A stretch of DNA of 64,000 nucleotides from Pseudomonas graminis (GCF_001705435.1 NZ_MDEN01000061.1:124001-188000), one strand, 5' to 3'. Positions 1 through 9,389 are shown, numbered from the stretch's first letter. Notes: a model not told the origin generated them from the sequence alone. A program made the numbers and translations.

Positions 1-1361
1 CTGAACAGTTTGGCAAGCAGCAGACGCGCCCGCTCACCGCCCGACAATGCCTTGACTGGCGTCCGCGCCCGCTGCGGGCTGAACAGGAAGTCGCCCAGGT
101 AGCTGAGGACGTGACGGCTCTGGCCGTCGATGTCGATGAAGTCGCGCCCTTCGGCGACGTTGTCGATCACGGTCTTTTCCAGATCGAGCTGGTGACGCAA
201 CTGGTCGAAGTAGGCGACGTCCAGACGGGTGCCGACTTCCACTTTGCCGCTGGTGGGCTGAAGGTTGTCGAGCATCAGCTTGAGCAGCGTGGTCTTGCCG
301 GTGCCGTTGGCGCCGAGCAGACCGATACGGTCTTCGCGCTGCAGGACCATGGAGAAGTCCTTGATCAGCATCGGGCCGCCCGGGTGAGCGAAGCTGACGT
401 TGTCGAGCACCATCACCTGCTTGCCGGATTTGTCTGCGGTGTCGAGCTGAATGTTGGCCTTGCCGGTGCGTTCGCGGCGGTCGCTGCGCTCGACGCGCAA
501 TGCCTTCAGGGCGCGTACGCGGCCTTCGTTACGGGTACGACGGGCCTTGATGCCCTGACGAATCCACACTTCTTCCTGGGCCAGACGCTTGTCGAACAGC
601 GCGTTGGCGGTTTCTTCCGCCGCGAGCATGGCTTCCTTGTGCACCAGGAAGCTGGCGTAGTCGCCATCCCAGTCGATCAGGCCGCCACGGTCGAGCTCCA
701 GAATGCGGGTCGCGAGGTTCTGCAGGAAGGACCGGTCGTGGGTGATGAACAACACCGCGCCCTGGAATTCCTTCAAGGCTTCTTCGAGCCAGGCAATCGC
801 GCCGATGTCGAGGTGGTTGGTCGGTTCGTCGAGCATCAGCAGATCAGGCTCGGACACCAGCGCCTGGGCCAGCAACACGCGACGACGCCAGCCACCGGAC
901 AGTTCGGCGAGGGTCTTGTCGGCCGGCAGTTGCAGACGGCTGAGGGTGCTGTCCACCAACTGCTGCAGGCGCCAGCCGTCACGGGCTTCCAGGTCCGACT
1001 GCACGTGCATCAGCTTGTCGAGGTCTTCGGCAGTGACGATGTTCTGGCTCAGGTGGTGGTACTGAGCGAGCAGCTCGCCCACGCCGTCGAGGCCTTCGGC
1101 CACCACGTCAAACACGGTACGGCCGTCAGCGACCGGCAACTCCTGCGGGAGCTCGCCGATCTTCAGGCCGGGGGCGCGCCAGACATTGCCGTCGTCGGGC
1201 ATCTGAATGCCTTTGACGAGCTTCAACATGCTGGACTTGCCCGTGCCGTTACGGCCAATGATGCAGACCCGCTCACCACGGGCGATCTGCCAGGACACCT
1301 TGTCCAACAACGGCATGGCGCCGAACGCAAGGGACACATCGCTGAATTTGAGCAGGGTCAT
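1..1361 (-). CDS. uup: ABC-F family ATPase, Uup-like (C-terminus cut by window start)
   Basis: Cytosolic ABC-F ATPase of the translation/ribosome-associated type, with no membrane domain. The visible 453 codons contain the first Walker A (GRNGTGKSS, about residues 36-43), the first signature LSGGWRRR and Walker B with the family mark LDEPTNHLD. A charged linker follows, then the second Walker A (GANGTGKTT) and the second signature LSGGERARLLL. The window ends before the second Walker B and the C-terminal coiled coil that distinguishes Uup, so assignment to Uup rather than another ABC-F paralogue is inference. The ATG at 1361 is preceded by GGAG at good spacing. It is divergent from slt. Confidence 0.85.
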   Translation of the reverse strand, partial: MTLLKFSDVSLAFGAMPLLDKVSWQIARGERVCIIGRNGTGKSSMLKLVKGIQMPDDGNVWRAPGLKIGELPQELPVADGRTVFDVVAEGLDGVGELLAQYHHLSQNIVTAEDLDKLMHVQSDLEARDGWRLQQLVDSTLSRLQLPADKTLAELSGGWRRRVLLAQALVSEPDLLMLDEPTNHLDIGAIAWLEEALKEFQGAVLFITHDRSFLQNLATRILELDRGGLIDWDGDYASFLVHKEAMLAAEETANALFDKRLAQEEVWIRQGIKARRTRNEGRVRALKALRVERSDRRERTGKANIQLDTADKSGKQVMVLDNVSFAHPGGPMLIKDFSMVLQREDRIGLLGANGTGKTTLLKLMLDNLQPTSGKVEVGTRLDVAYFDQLRHQLDLEKTVIDNVAEGRDFIDIDGQSRHVLSYLGDFLFSPQRARTPVKALSGGERARLLLAKLF

Positions 1362-1574
1362 GAGCTTCTCCAAAAACCGGGCGCGCATTCTACCTGAGAT
1401 AACCCGGCAGAGGGGCGGCTAATCGATGACAGGACGTCGTCCGGACCCGGTGGCCGGCCGATTGTAGGCCGGGTTTGTTTCCATCCATCACGACGGGCGA
1501 GGCAGCGCTTCAACCCGCGCGGGCAACAGGCTAAGCTAGCCGCACTTTTCACGATGCATCTGAACGGAAGTCTC

Positions 1575-3503
1575 ATGCGCAGTCGTTTCTTCAGCCTTTT
1601 GTCCTGCCTGCTTCTGTCGGCCACCGCTGCCCAGTCCGTCCAAGCGGTCGATCTCACCACCCAGCGTCAGTATTACGATGAAGCCAAACGCGCTTTGGCC
1701 AAGGGCGACAGCGGCCCTTATCGCATCTATGCCGCCGCGCTGGCGGATTACCCCCTCGAGCCGTATCTGGCCTACGACGAACTCACCGCACGCCTGAACA
1801 GCGCGAGTGACGAGGAAGTCGAAAAGTTCTTCGCCGAGCATGGCGACCTGCCTCAAGCCAACTACATGAAGCTGCGCTGGCTGCGACTGCTGGCCTCGCG
1901 CGGTGACTGGCAGCCCTTCGTCAAGTATTACGACCCCAAGCTGAATTTCGTCGAACTCGACTGCCTGTACGGCTCCTATCAGCTCAGCCATAACCAGCGC
2001 TCGGAAGGCTATGCCAACGCCGAGAAGACCTGGATGACGGGCAAGACGCTGCCGGCAGCCTGCGACACGTTCTTCACCCAGTGGGCGGTCGAAGGGCAGC
2101 TGACCGAGCAGAAACGCTGGCAGCGTGCCAAGCTCGCCGCCCAGGGGCGCAACTACGCGCTGGCCAATCAACTGGTCAACAGCATGACCACCCTCGCGCC
2201 CCAAGGCCGTTTGCTGATCGCCGTGGCGCAGAAGCCGGAAATGGTCAACAACCAAGGCCAGTTCATGCCGGCCGACGAGGCCATGTCCGATGTGGTCGGG
2301 CTGGGCCTGCGTCGCCTCGCCAAGCAGGATCCGCAGCGGGCGATGGAGCTGCTCGACAGTTACGCGCCGGTGCTGCATTTCTCCCACGAAGAACAGGTGC
2401 AGATCGCCAAGGAGATCGGCCTGACCCTGGCCCGCAGTTACGACGGTCGCGCCCTTGAGGTCATGACCAAGTACGATCCGGACCTGCGCGACAACACCGT
2501 CACCGAATGGCGCTTGCGTCTGTTGCTGCGACTGGGTCGCTGGAGTGATGCGTACGAGTTGACCCGTCGCCTGCCCCAGGACCTCGCGACCACCAACCGC
2601 TGGCGTTACTGGCAGGCCCGCTCTCTTGAGCTGGCGCAGCCCAACAGCCCGCTGCTGCCGGGGCTGTACAAAGGGGTGGCGAAGGAGCGTGATTTCTACG
2701 GTTTCCTCGCCGCCGACCGCACCCAGACGCCGTACATGCTCAACAACAAGCCGTTGGCGATGAGTCAGGCGCTGATGACCAAGGTGCGCAACACCCCGGG
2801 TGTGCGCCGCGCGCTGGAGTTCTACGATCGCGGGCAGATCGTCGACGGTCGCCGCGAGTGGTACCACGTCACCCGTCGCTTCAGCCGGGACGAAATGGTT
2901 GCCCAGGCCAAACTGGCGTACGACATGCACTGGTACTTCCCGGCGATTCGCACCATCAGCCAGGCGCAGTACTGGGACGACCTCGACATTCGCTTCCCGA
3001 TGGCCCACCGCGACACCCTGGTGCGTGAAGCGCAGGTTCGCGGGCTGCATTCAAGCTGGGTATTTGCGATCACGCGACAGGAAAGCGCGTTCATGGACGA
3101 CGCCCGCTCCGGCGTCGGTGCCGCAGGCTTGATGCAACTGATGCCTGCGACGGCCAAAGAGACCGCACGCAAATTCAGTATTCCTCTGGCCTCGCCGGCG
3201 CAGGTACTCGATCCGGACAAGAACATCCAGCTCGGCGCCGCGTACCTGAGCCAGGTCCATGCGCAGTTCAATGGCAACCGGGTGCTGGCTTCGGCGGCGT
3301 ATAACGCAGGCCCGGGACGTGTCCGTCAGTGGCTGAGGGGCGCCAACCACCTGGCCTTCGACGTCTGGGTCGAGAGCATTCCGTTCGACGAGACCCGTCA
3401 GTACGTGCAGAACGTGCTGTCTTACGCGGTGATCTACGGCCAGAAGCTCAACTCGCCGCAGCCGCTGGTGGACTGGCATGAGCGGTTCTTTGATGATTTG
3501 TAA
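1575..3503 (+). CDS. slt: Soluble lytic murein transglycosylase (Slt70 family)
   Basis: Periplasmic peptidoglycan-cleaving enzyme that forms 1,6-anhydro-muropeptides. About 640 aa, the family's usual length. It starts with a signal peptide ending near SVQA, followed by a long alpha-helical superhelix region. A C-terminal goose-lysozyme-like domain carries the catalytic Glu in RQESAF (about residue 500), then GLMQLMPATA and AAYNAGPGR. I chose the ATG at 1575 because a GGAAG ribosome site lies just upstream and the signal peptide then begins MRSRFF. The in-frame ATG at 1554 would add seven residues without a ribosome site. REP repeats follow the stop. Confidence 0.93.
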   Translation: MRSRFFSLLSCLLLSATAAQSVQAVDLTTQRQYYDEAKRALAKGDSGPYRIYAAALADYPLEPYLAYDELTARLNSASDEEVEKFFAEHGDLPQANYMKLRWLRLLASRGDWQPFVKYYDPKLNFVELDCLYGSYQLSHNQRSEGYANAEKTWMTGKTLPAACDTFFTQWAVEGQLTEQKRWQRAKLAAQGRNYALANQLVNSMTTLAPQGRLLIAVAQKPEMVNNQGQFMPADEAMSDVVGLGLRRLAKQDPQRAMELLDSYAPVLHFSHEEQVQIAKEIGLTLARSYDGRALEVMTKYDPDLRDNTVTEWRLRLLLRLGRWSDAYELTRRLPQDLATTNRWRYWQARSLELAQPNSPLLPGLYKGVAKERDFYGFLAADRTQTPYMLNNKPLAMSQALMTKVRNTPGVRRALEFYDRGQIVDGRREWYHVTRRFSRDEMVAQAKLAYDMHWYFPAIRTISQAQYWDDLDIRFPMAHRDTLVREAQVRGLHSSWVFAITRQESAFMDDARSGVGAAGLMQLMPATAKETARKFSIPLASPAQVLDPDKNIQLGAAYLSQVHAQFNGNRVLASAAYNAGPGRVRQWLRGANHLAFDVWVESIPFDETRQYVQNVLSYAVIYGQKLNSPQPLVDWHERFFDDL

Positions 3504-3515
3504 GGCCGCGCGGTC

Positions 3516-3652
3516 GTAGGACCGGCTTTAGCTGGGAAGACATCGGGCTGCACGGCGGAGATTCGCGGCGTGACTGCCGGCCTCTTCCCGGCTAAAGCCG
3601 GTCCTACAGTGCGAATCGAGTGCATTTTGTAGGACCGGCTTTAGCCGGGAAG
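3516..3652. repeat. REPIN plus a single REP, family A (GGACCGGCTTTAGCCGG core)
   Basis: Three copies of a 24-bp palindromic unit with core GGACCGGCTTTAGCCGG: 3516-3539 forward, 3584-3607 reverse and 3629-3652 forward. The first two, in opposite orientation and about 90 bp end to end, form a typical REPIN. The third is a singlet. They lie between the convergent slt and MOSC genes. The same family recurs at about 11.6, 11.8, 18.5, 44.6, 49.4-49.9, 57.1-57.2 and 60.5-60.6 kb. Confidence 0.9.
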
Positions 3653-3672
3653 GCGTACTGGCAAGCGCTCAA

Positions 3673-4479
3673 CTACTCCAGCACCTCAACCTCCATTCCC
3701 ACCTCGACCTGCCCCGGTCCATTACTCACCAGGTTCTGCCCAAACCAGATCTGACCCTCCCGCTCTCGATACGTCTTCAGCGTCGTCATCGGTTCGCGGT
3801 CCGCGCTACGTTCGCCGGTTGCCGGATCTATCGTCGTCAGAATGCAGCGCGAGCAGGGCTTTAACACCCGCAATTCAACGCCACCAATTCGAATCCGCTT
3901 CCAGCCATCCTCCGCAAACGCCTCGGAGCCAGTGACAACCAGATTCGGGCGAAACCGCAGCATCTCCAGCGGGCGGCCGACCTTCTGCGACAAATCATCC
4001 AGCGAGGACTGGCCGATCAACAACAGCGGGAAACCGTCAGCAAACCCGACCTTGTCTTCGATCGCCCCGTAACCGGAAGGCAACCCGCGAGCGCGGGCCT
4101 TCGGCACATGCACCAGCCGTGTCGGCTTGCCCACCAGGGCACTCACCCAACGCGCCGCGTCTTCGCCCGCGTCCGGCACACGAAAACTATCGCGCCAGAT
4201 CGTGATGCCGCGCAGATTGGCCTCTTCATCGGCCGGCACCGGCACATCCAGACTGCCCAGACCGGGGGCCGATAACGTCACGCCATCGCCCTGCCACAGC
4301 ACCGACAGCTGCGACATCTGCGGCAGCACACGCTGGCTGTAAAACCGCCCGGTGGCCTCATCCACCAGCATCCAGCGGCGATCACCACTCATGCCCAACT
4401 CATCGAAACTGGCCTGCTGCAACGGCTCGGCCATGCAGGATTTGAGGGGGTACCGATACAGTGCGCTGAGGTGAAACAT
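3673..4479 (-). CDS. MOSC domain protein, YcbX-type
   Basis: 268 aa with an N-terminal MOSC beta-barrel (start MFHLSALYRYPLKSC, typical of YcbX/MOSC_N) and a C-terminal MOSC domain. The conserved cysteine is in LKPCSRC, followed by the family pattern TTIDPATGE. Family members bind molybdenum cofactor and reduce N-hydroxylated compounds. E. coli YcbX has an extra C-terminal ferredoxin domain that this shorter protein lacks, so its electron donor must be separate. Monocistronic, with cheV just upstream on the same strand beyond a terminator. Confidence 0.82.
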   Translation of the reverse strand: MFHLSALYRYPLKSCMAEPLQQASFDELGMSGDRRWMLVDEATGRFYSQRVLPQMSQLSVLWQGDGVTLSAPGLGSLDVPVPADEEANLRGITIWRDSFRVPDAGEDAARWVSALVGKPTRLVHVPKARARGLPSGYGAIEDKVGFADGFPLLLIGQSSLDDLSQKVGRPLEMLRFRPNLVVTGSEAFAEDGWKRIRIGGVELRVLKPCSRCILTTIDPATGERSADREPMTTLKTYREREGQIWFGQNLVSNGPGQVEVGMEVEVLE

Positions 4480-4550
4480 GTACGCGTCCTTATGCCAGAG
4501 CGGAAAGCCACCACTCTATACGAGACGCCGGAAAACCAAGCGGTACAGAT

Positions 4551-4582
4551 GCAAAAAAGCCCCTCCATACAGCAAGGGGCTT
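4551..4582 (-). terminator. Rho-independent terminator of cheV
   Basis: Read on the minus strand, an 8-bp stem AAGCCCCT/AGGGGCTT with a 10-nt loop is followed by a run of six T. It starts 15 nt after the cheV stop codon. Confidence 0.85.
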
Positions 4583-4596
4583 GAAACAGAACCGGA

Positions 4597-5523
4597 TCAG
4601 TTGTCGAGCATGAGCCGCTCGCGGACCACATCGACCAGCTTGTCCGGCTGGAATTTGGAGAGGAAGTTATCGCAGCCGACCTTCTTGACCATGGACTCGT
4701 TGAAGCTGCCGGACAGCGAGGTATGCAGCACCACATAGAGGCCGCGCAGGCGGGGGTCGTTGCGGATTTCCGTGGTCAGGCGGTAGCCGTCCATTTCCGG
4801 CATCTCGGCGTCGGTAAAGACCATCAGCAGCTTGTCGGTCATCACTTCGCCGGTGTCCGCCCAGCCCTTGAGCATGTTCAGGGCTTTCAACCCGTCACGG
4901 GCGACGTGCATTTTCACGCCGAGCTGACCCAAAGTGTCACGCAACTGCGAGAGCGCCACGTTGGAGTCGTCCACCAGCAGCACTTCGCGGCCAATGGCGC
5001 GGGTGAGGACCGGATCTTCCAGCTTGTCGCGGGAGACCTTGGCGCTGTACGGCACGATCTCGGCGAGAACTTTCTCCACGTCGATGATCTCCACCAACTG
5101 GTCATCGACCTTGCTGATGGCGGTCAGGTAGTGCTGACGCCCGGCGCTGGTCGGTGGTGGCAGGATCGCCTCCCAGTTCATGTTGACGATGCGGTCGACG
5201 CCGCCCACCAGAAAGGCCTGAACCGAGCGGTTGTATTCGGTCACGATGATCGTGCTCGAAGGGCCCGGCACCAACGGGCGCATGCCGATGGCCTGGGACA
5301 GGTCGATGACCGGCAGGGTCTGGCCGCGCAGGTTGACCACGCCGCACACGAACGGATGACGTTGGGGCATCAGCGTCAGCTTGGGCAGTTGCAGGACTTC
5401 CTGAACCTTGAATACGTTGATCGCGAACAACTGCCGGCCAGCCAGGCGGAACATGAGGATTTCCAGGCGGTTCTCACCTACCAGCTGTGTACGTTGGTCT
5501 ACTGTGTCGAGAATGCCAGCCAT
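4597..5523 (-). CDS. cheV: Chemotaxis coupling protein CheV (CheW + receiver)
   Basis: 308-aa chemotaxis adaptor. An N-terminal CheW-like domain (about 15-160; GVVNLRGQTLPVIDL is the diagnostic motif) links chemoreceptors to CheA. A C-terminal receiver domain (about 178-305) carries the acidic pocket in LLVDDSN and the phospho-acceptor Asp in FTDAEMPEMDG, and is thought to act in adaptation. No other che gene is adjacent, as is usual for stand-alone cheV in Pseudomonas. About 550 bp of leader separate it from the next gene on the other strand. Confidence 0.93.
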   Translation of the reverse strand: MAGILDTVDQRTQLVGENRLEILMFRLAGRQLFAINVFKVQEVLQLPKLTLMPQRHPFVCGVVNLRGQTLPVIDLSQAIGMRPLVPGPSSTIIVTEYNRSVQAFLVGGVDRIVNMNWEAILPPPTSAGRQHYLTAISKVDDQLVEIIDVEKVLAEIVPYSAKVSRDKLEDPVLTRAIGREVLLVDDSNVALSQLRDTLGQLGVKMHVARDGLKALNMLKGWADTGEVMTDKLLMVFTDAEMPEMDGYRLTTEIRNDPRLRGLYVVLHTSLSGSFNESMVKKVGCDNFLSKFQPDKLVDVVRERLMLDN

Positions 5524-6075
5524 CTGTTGCTCCTGGAGCAGGGTTCAAGTAAGTCCGCCTACCCTTTATCGGCAGCCCCATGACAGACCTTAATCGGAAT
5601 AGAATGCGCACCGCGCAATTGATGTCACATTAACATCACCAAAGGCCCGTCGACAGACCTGAGCGCTGGCAGACCGGCGAACGGCGTGGCTTTCAGACGC
5701 GCGGCCCGATGACGACCTGCTGCAGAGCGACACCGCGAGTAGGGGTAACCCTTAAGGGCAATCGGGGCGAACCCGATATTCGGCCTTCCCAATAGCCATT
5801 ACTGTGACGCCCTTCTCGTAAATGAATGGAGTCAGGCATGCGGTTGCGCTCGCGGAAGTATCCCCCTCAGTGGCCGGCCGCCTTGCAACGGACTGTCCTC
5901 GCGAGCCCTGTGGGCAGATGAACGTCCGACGCGCTCATGCCGATTACCCCGCCCTGCCCGACCATTCGCAACAATCAGAAACGCCCTACAGACTTTCCAG
6001 TGCCTTCAACATTAACTTTGGGCCACTCGCCCCACGCGACCTGACGTCGCCATTTGAGAAGAGTGGAGATTGCAC
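5524..6075. other. Intergenic region between cheV and the HPt-like gene
   Basis: About 550 bp between divergent genes. It must hold the promoters of both. I see no repeat and no convincing gene. A 27-codon ORF at 5838-5921 (+) has GGAG upstream but a low-complexity, arginine-rich product, and an 86-codon ORF overlapping it looks random. Confidence 0.5.
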
Positions 6076-6579
6076 ATGCTGAACGGCAATGAATGGCAGC
6101 AGCTGCATGCAGAGTTTCTCAGCGATACCCAGACACTCATGTGCCGCGCCGATGAATGCCTCAGCCATCTGGAATTGATCAGCGATGATCGTGACGCGAT
6201 GGAATGCTTGCTCACCACACTGCAACACATTGCCGGCGAAGCAGACACCCATGGCGTTGAAACCGTCAGTGGTTTCGCCCGCCAGTTGCGTTACCTACTT
6301 TACTTCGCCCACGCTGCCGGGCAATTGCAGCCAAAGGCATTGCACACCCTCAAATGCTGCTTCGAGCTGATGGCCTGGCAGCTTGAGCTCATCGACCCCC
6401 AGACTGGATCGCTGGCGCTTGACGACTGCGAGCAGCGCGATTTGCTGGACGCATTCGCCTGCCAGTGCGGGGCCGGCACGCGGGCGCACAACGTCGCCGT
6501 CAACCCGGGCTGGACGGTCAGTGGCGGGAAGTACGACGGGCTCGCACCCGAGCGTGCCGATCACCGTGAAGCGCCATGA
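6076..6579 (+). CDS. Orphan HPt-like (histidine phosphotransfer) protein
   Basis: 167 aa, all-helical in composition. Residues about 35-90 resemble a histidine phosphotransfer bundle: LQHIAGEADTHG followed by VSGFARQLRYL matches the spacing of HPt domains, in which His is followed by a Gly-rich turn and a second helix. The second half has no match I recognise. ATG 6076 has GGAG seven bases upstream. An in-frame TTG at 6070 is less likely. The gene precedes a two-component pair by about 300 bp, so it could feed that or another phosphorelay. Family assignment is by pattern only. Confidence 0.5.
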   Translation: MLNGNEWQQLHAEFLSDTQTLMCRADECLSHLELISDDRDAMECLLTTLQHIAGEADTHGVETVSGFARQLRYLLYFAHAAGQLQPKALHTLKCCFELMAWQLELIDPQTGSLALDDCEQRDLLDAFACQCGAGTRAHNVAVNPGWTVSGGKYDGLAPERADHREAP

Positions 6580-6922
6580 ATTGCTGCTGATAGCGCCCAT
6601 CGCACGCCCGTCCCGCACTTGAAAAGCTGGCTGAACGGACCCTCGGCGTTGTGATGGGTGTCAATCAGTGCTCAACCTCAGCCCTCAATAAAACCGACAA
6701 TTAAGGTACTATCGGCGCGCTCGAAGGGACGCTTGAAGCAGCACTTTTTCGGTCCATTCGAACAGTCGTCTGGACGCGCTATACCCCTACACAGGAAGTT
6801 CAGCATTGGGTTGTTCGCAGTGCTCGTTCAAATGGCCTGACAGATCCGTCAGGTGTAGACATCCATTATCGATGGCTTCATTCGCTATGCATGGCAGCAG
6901 GAAATTACGTGGCGTTCAGCGG
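6580..6922. other. Intergenic region before the NarL-type two-component genes
   Basis: About 340 bp. No convincing gene or repeat is seen. A 60-codon ORF at 6658-6840 has no ribosome site and a composition unlike a protein. Promoter elements for the downstream histidine kinase presumably lie here. The exact start of the kinase is unclear. Confidence 0.4.
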
Positions 6923-7774
6923 ATGAACCCCGGCAGCATGATTCGCTGGGCAGCCTTGCTCGGCCTGGCGACCACGGGCTGCAATGTGGTCGCGTATCTG
7001 GCGAGCGGCGCGCTGCCGCTGGGGTTGGCGCTTATCAACGGGCTGGCGTTTGCCGGCCTCTGCTACAGCCTGACCCGCCCGAACCGGACCATTCAGTTTC
7101 AGCCCAGGGAACTGGCCGAGCACATGCTGCAGGTTCAGGAAACCGAGCGGCATCGTCTGAGCCGCGAGCTGCACGATGACATCGGCCAGATGCTCACGGC
7201 GGCAAAAATGCAGAGTGACTGGCTTCAGCGCCGCGCGCCGCAGGCATTGCACGCGCAGTGCACAACGCTCATCAACACCCTCGATGAAACCCTGGCGAAG
7301 GTTCGCGACGTGTCCGCCATCCTCAACCCCCGCCAGTTGACCAGCCTGGGACTGGAAGCCAGCCTGCGCGCGCATTTGCTGCGCACGCTTTCGGCCACGT
7401 CCGTGCAGTGGAGCCTGGAATGCCAGCAGCGCCTGGACGGTATTCCCGAAGAAATCGCCGTGGCGGCCTTCCGGATTACCCAGGAGGCCGTCACCAACAT
7501 GCTGCGCCACGCCCAGGCAAAAAACCTGCGCGTGCAACTGCAGCGTCGTCCGGAAGGGTTGTCGCTGAGCATTCGCGATGATGGCCTCGGGTTCGCCCCG
7601 GCGCTGAGCCCCGCTGGACAGGGACAGCGCGGTATGGCCGGCATGGCGGAGCGCGCGAGCCTGTTGGGCGGTGAATTGAGCGTCGCAAGCGAGCCCGGAC
7701 AAGGCACCTCCATTCAGGCGTTGTTTCCGTGGGCGCCGCGTGTTCGCGGACGCGCCAATGGCAGCAAGCCGTGA
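6923..7774 (+). CDS. Sensor histidine kinase, NarX/DegS (HisKA_3) type
   Basis: About 284 aa. Two membrane helices at the N-terminus (about 5-50) leave almost no periplasmic domain, so it may sense a membrane or cytosolic signal. The dimerisation/phospho-acceptor segment is QETERHRLSRELHDDIGQML, with the HisKA_3 hallmark ELHDDIG. The HATPase domain has an N-box in FRITQEAVTNMLRHA and G-boxes DDGLGF and GMAGMAERA. The start is uncertain: the frame is open back to 6806, and ATG 6923 is used because it directly precedes the first membrane helix, but no candidate has a strong ribosome site. The stop overlaps the next gene's GTG (GTGA). Confidence 0.83.
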   Translation: MNPGSMIRWAALLGLATTGCNVVAYLASGALPLGLALINGLAFAGLCYSLTRPNRTIQFQPRELAEHMLQVQETERHRLSRELHDDIGQMLTAAKMQSDWLQRRAPQALHAQCTTLINTLDETLAKVRDVSAILNPRQLTSLGLEASLRAHLLRTLSATSVQWSLECQQRLDGIPEEIAVAAFRITQEAVTNMLRHAQAKNLRVQLQRRPEGLSLSIRDDGLGFAPALSPAGQGQRGMAGMAERASLLGGELSVASEPGQGTSIQALFPWAPRVRGRANGSKP

Positions 7775-8433
7775 GGGTCTGCAACGTGCTGCTGGTGGAT
7801 GATCACGCGCTGATCCGCGCCGGTGTTCGCGCGCTGGTGTCAGACATTCCGGGTTACGCAGTCATTGGTGAGGCCAGCGACGGCCATCAGTTGCTGGAAA
7901 TGAGCCTGCAGCTGAAACCCGACATCATTTTGCTCGACATCTCCATGGGCGACAGCGACGGTCTGGAGGCCCTGCAACGCCTGCGCCGGACGCTTCCGCA
8001 CAGCAGGGTGCTGATTCTGTCGATGCACACCGAGTCGTGCCTGATCATGGGCGCGCTGGCCAGCGGCGCCCACGGCTATCTTCTCAAGGATGCGACCGCC
8101 AGCGAGATCGAGCACGCGCTGAACGCCCTGCGCGATGGCGAACGCTACCTGAGCCCGGCCATCGCTCACACGGTCATCAGCCAGGCGCTGGTCAGCAGCC
8201 AAATCGCGCCTGCCGAACCCGCCGAGAACCACAACCTCACCGCGCGGCAGCTGGAAATCCTGCGGCTGGTCGTGCGGGGTACCTCCACCCGCGAGATCGC
8301 TGCCGGCCTCGGCCTGAGCGTCAAAACGGTGGAAACCCATCGCGCGCAAATCATGAAGCGGCTGCACATCTATGACGTGCCCGGGCTGGTGCTGTTCTGT
8401 GTGAGGGAGCGAATCATCAGCCTGGATGACTGA
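7771..8433 (+). CDS. NarL/FixJ-family response regulator
   Basis: 220 aa. Receiver domain (1-120) with acidic residues in LLVDDHALIR, phospho-acceptor Asp in IILLDISMG and the conserved Lys in GYLLKDA. The C-terminal LuxR-type HTH (about 150-215) reads LTARQLEILRLV ... STREIAAGL ... SVKTVETHRAQIMKRL. The GTG at 7771 overlaps the TGA of the kinase, implying translational coupling and a cognate pair. The regulon is not evident from context. Confidence 0.88.
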   Translation: MRVCNVLLVDDHALIRAGVRALVSDIPGYAVIGEASDGHQLLEMSLQLKPDIILLDISMGDSDGLEALQRLRRTLPHSRVLILSMHTESCLIMGALASGAHGYLLKDATASEIEHALNALRDGERYLSPAIAHTVISQALVSSQIAPAEPAENHNLTARQLEILRLVVRGTSTREIAAGLGLSVKTVETHRAQIMKRLHIYDVPGLVLFCVRERIISLDD

Positions 8434-8439
8434 CGGCGC

Positions 8440-8468
8440 CGGATGAGCACGCGGGCGCGGCTCATCCG
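8440..8468. terminator. Hairpin between convergent response regulator and yegS
   Basis: Nine-base-pair inverted repeat CGGATGAGC/GCTCATCCG with an 11-nt loop in the 47-bp gap between two convergent genes. There is no long T run on either side, so it may act as a weak bidirectional terminator or mRNA 3'-end stabiliser. Confidence 0.5.
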
Positions 8469-8480
8469 ACATTTCAAGGC

Positions 8481-9389
8481 TCAGGCGAGCTGTCGCGTCT
8501 GCCCCAGCAGCGGCGAATGCGACGGCAGGTGAACGCGCAACGCACCCGCTCGCGCCTCGAAACGGTTTGCTTCGCCGCTCAGGGGTTCGCCGTCGAGGTT
8601 GATATTCAGCCCCTGCGCCGACTTGAGCTCCACCCACGGCAGCCGCGCCCGAACGAACATGTTGTCGAGGCCCAGACCGCCTTCGAGCAGGCTCTTCAGG
8701 GTGCTCACCACCTCCTGGGGCGCTGGCAGAATGCTGATGTCCAGCAGCCCGTCATCGGCCAGGGCTTCCGGGCACAACGGATGGCCACCGCCCGCCTGAC
8801 GACCGTTGCCGATCCCCAGCGCCAGCATCTCGCCCTTCCAGTGAAAGTCCGGGCCGTTGAATTCGCCGTAGGCGGCCTTCAACTCACTGAAACGTGTGAG
8901 GCCGGTGAACAGATAGGCCGCACCGCCGAGGATTTTTTTGAGGTCTTCGGAGGTGTTGGCGGTGACCTGGCTGCCAAACCCGCCGGTGGCCATGTTGAGG
9001 AACATTTGCCCGCCCACGGCCCCCATGTCGACCGGGCGCGCCGGCACGTCCAGCAGGTCGAGGGCCTGATCCGGTTCCAGCGGCACGCCCGCCGAACGGG
9101 CGAAGTCGTTGGCGGTGCCCAGCGGCATGATAACCAGGCTGGCGTCGACTTCAGACAGCGCCAGCGCCTCCGCCACGTCCCGCAGCGTGCCATCGCCGCC
9201 ACCGGCGATGATGTGCCGATGACCGGCCTCCAGCCCCTCACGTACCAGGCGCTGGGCATCCCCCGCTTCCCAGGTCACGCGCACGTCCAGTTCCCAGCCA
9301 TGTTTGCGCTTGCGCTCCACCGCCTCGCGGACATCCTCGTTGAGCGCCTGCTTGCCGTGAAGAATCAGTAATGCCCTGCGCGCTGTCAT
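8481..9389 (-). CDS. yegS: Lipid/diacylglycerol kinase family protein, YegS-like
   Basis: 302 aa, the usual YegS length. It has the DAGK catalytic motif GGGDGTLRDVA (about 60-70), followed by PLGTANDFAR and a C-terminal beta-sandwich domain. Family members phosphorylate lipids such as phosphatidylglycerol or diacylglycerol, using ATP at the inner face of the membrane. ATG 9389 (MTARRALLI) has GGAAGGGAT upstream; an upstream extension to 9653 is a chance open frame. Convergent with the response regulator. Confidence 0.88.
   Translation of the reverse strand: MTARRALLILHGKQALNEDVREAVERKRKHGWELDVRVTWEAGDAQRLVREGLEAGHRHIIAGGGDGTLRDVAEALALSEVDASLVIMPLGTANDFARSAGVPLEPDQALDLLDVPARPVDMGAVGGQMFLNMATGGFGSQVTANTSEDLKKILGGAAYLFTGLTRFSELKAAYGEFNGPDFHWKGEMLALGIGNGRQAGGGHPLCPEALADDGLLDISILPAPQEVVSTLKSLLEGGLGLDNMFVRARLPWVELKSAQGLNINLDGEPLSGEANRFEARAGALRVHLPSHSPLLGQTRQLA

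Noticed and set aside
111..1397. 428-codon plus-strand ORF
   Set aside because: Antisense shadow of the ABC-F gene, a result of high G+C codon use.
1536..3050. 504-codon minus-strand ORF
   Set aside because: Antisense of slt; no family features and histidine/glutamine/arginine-rich as such shadows are.
5822..6082. 86-codon ORF before the HPt-like gene
   Set aside because: No ribosome site, no recognisable fold, and it overlaps the likely promoter and ribosome site of the next gene.
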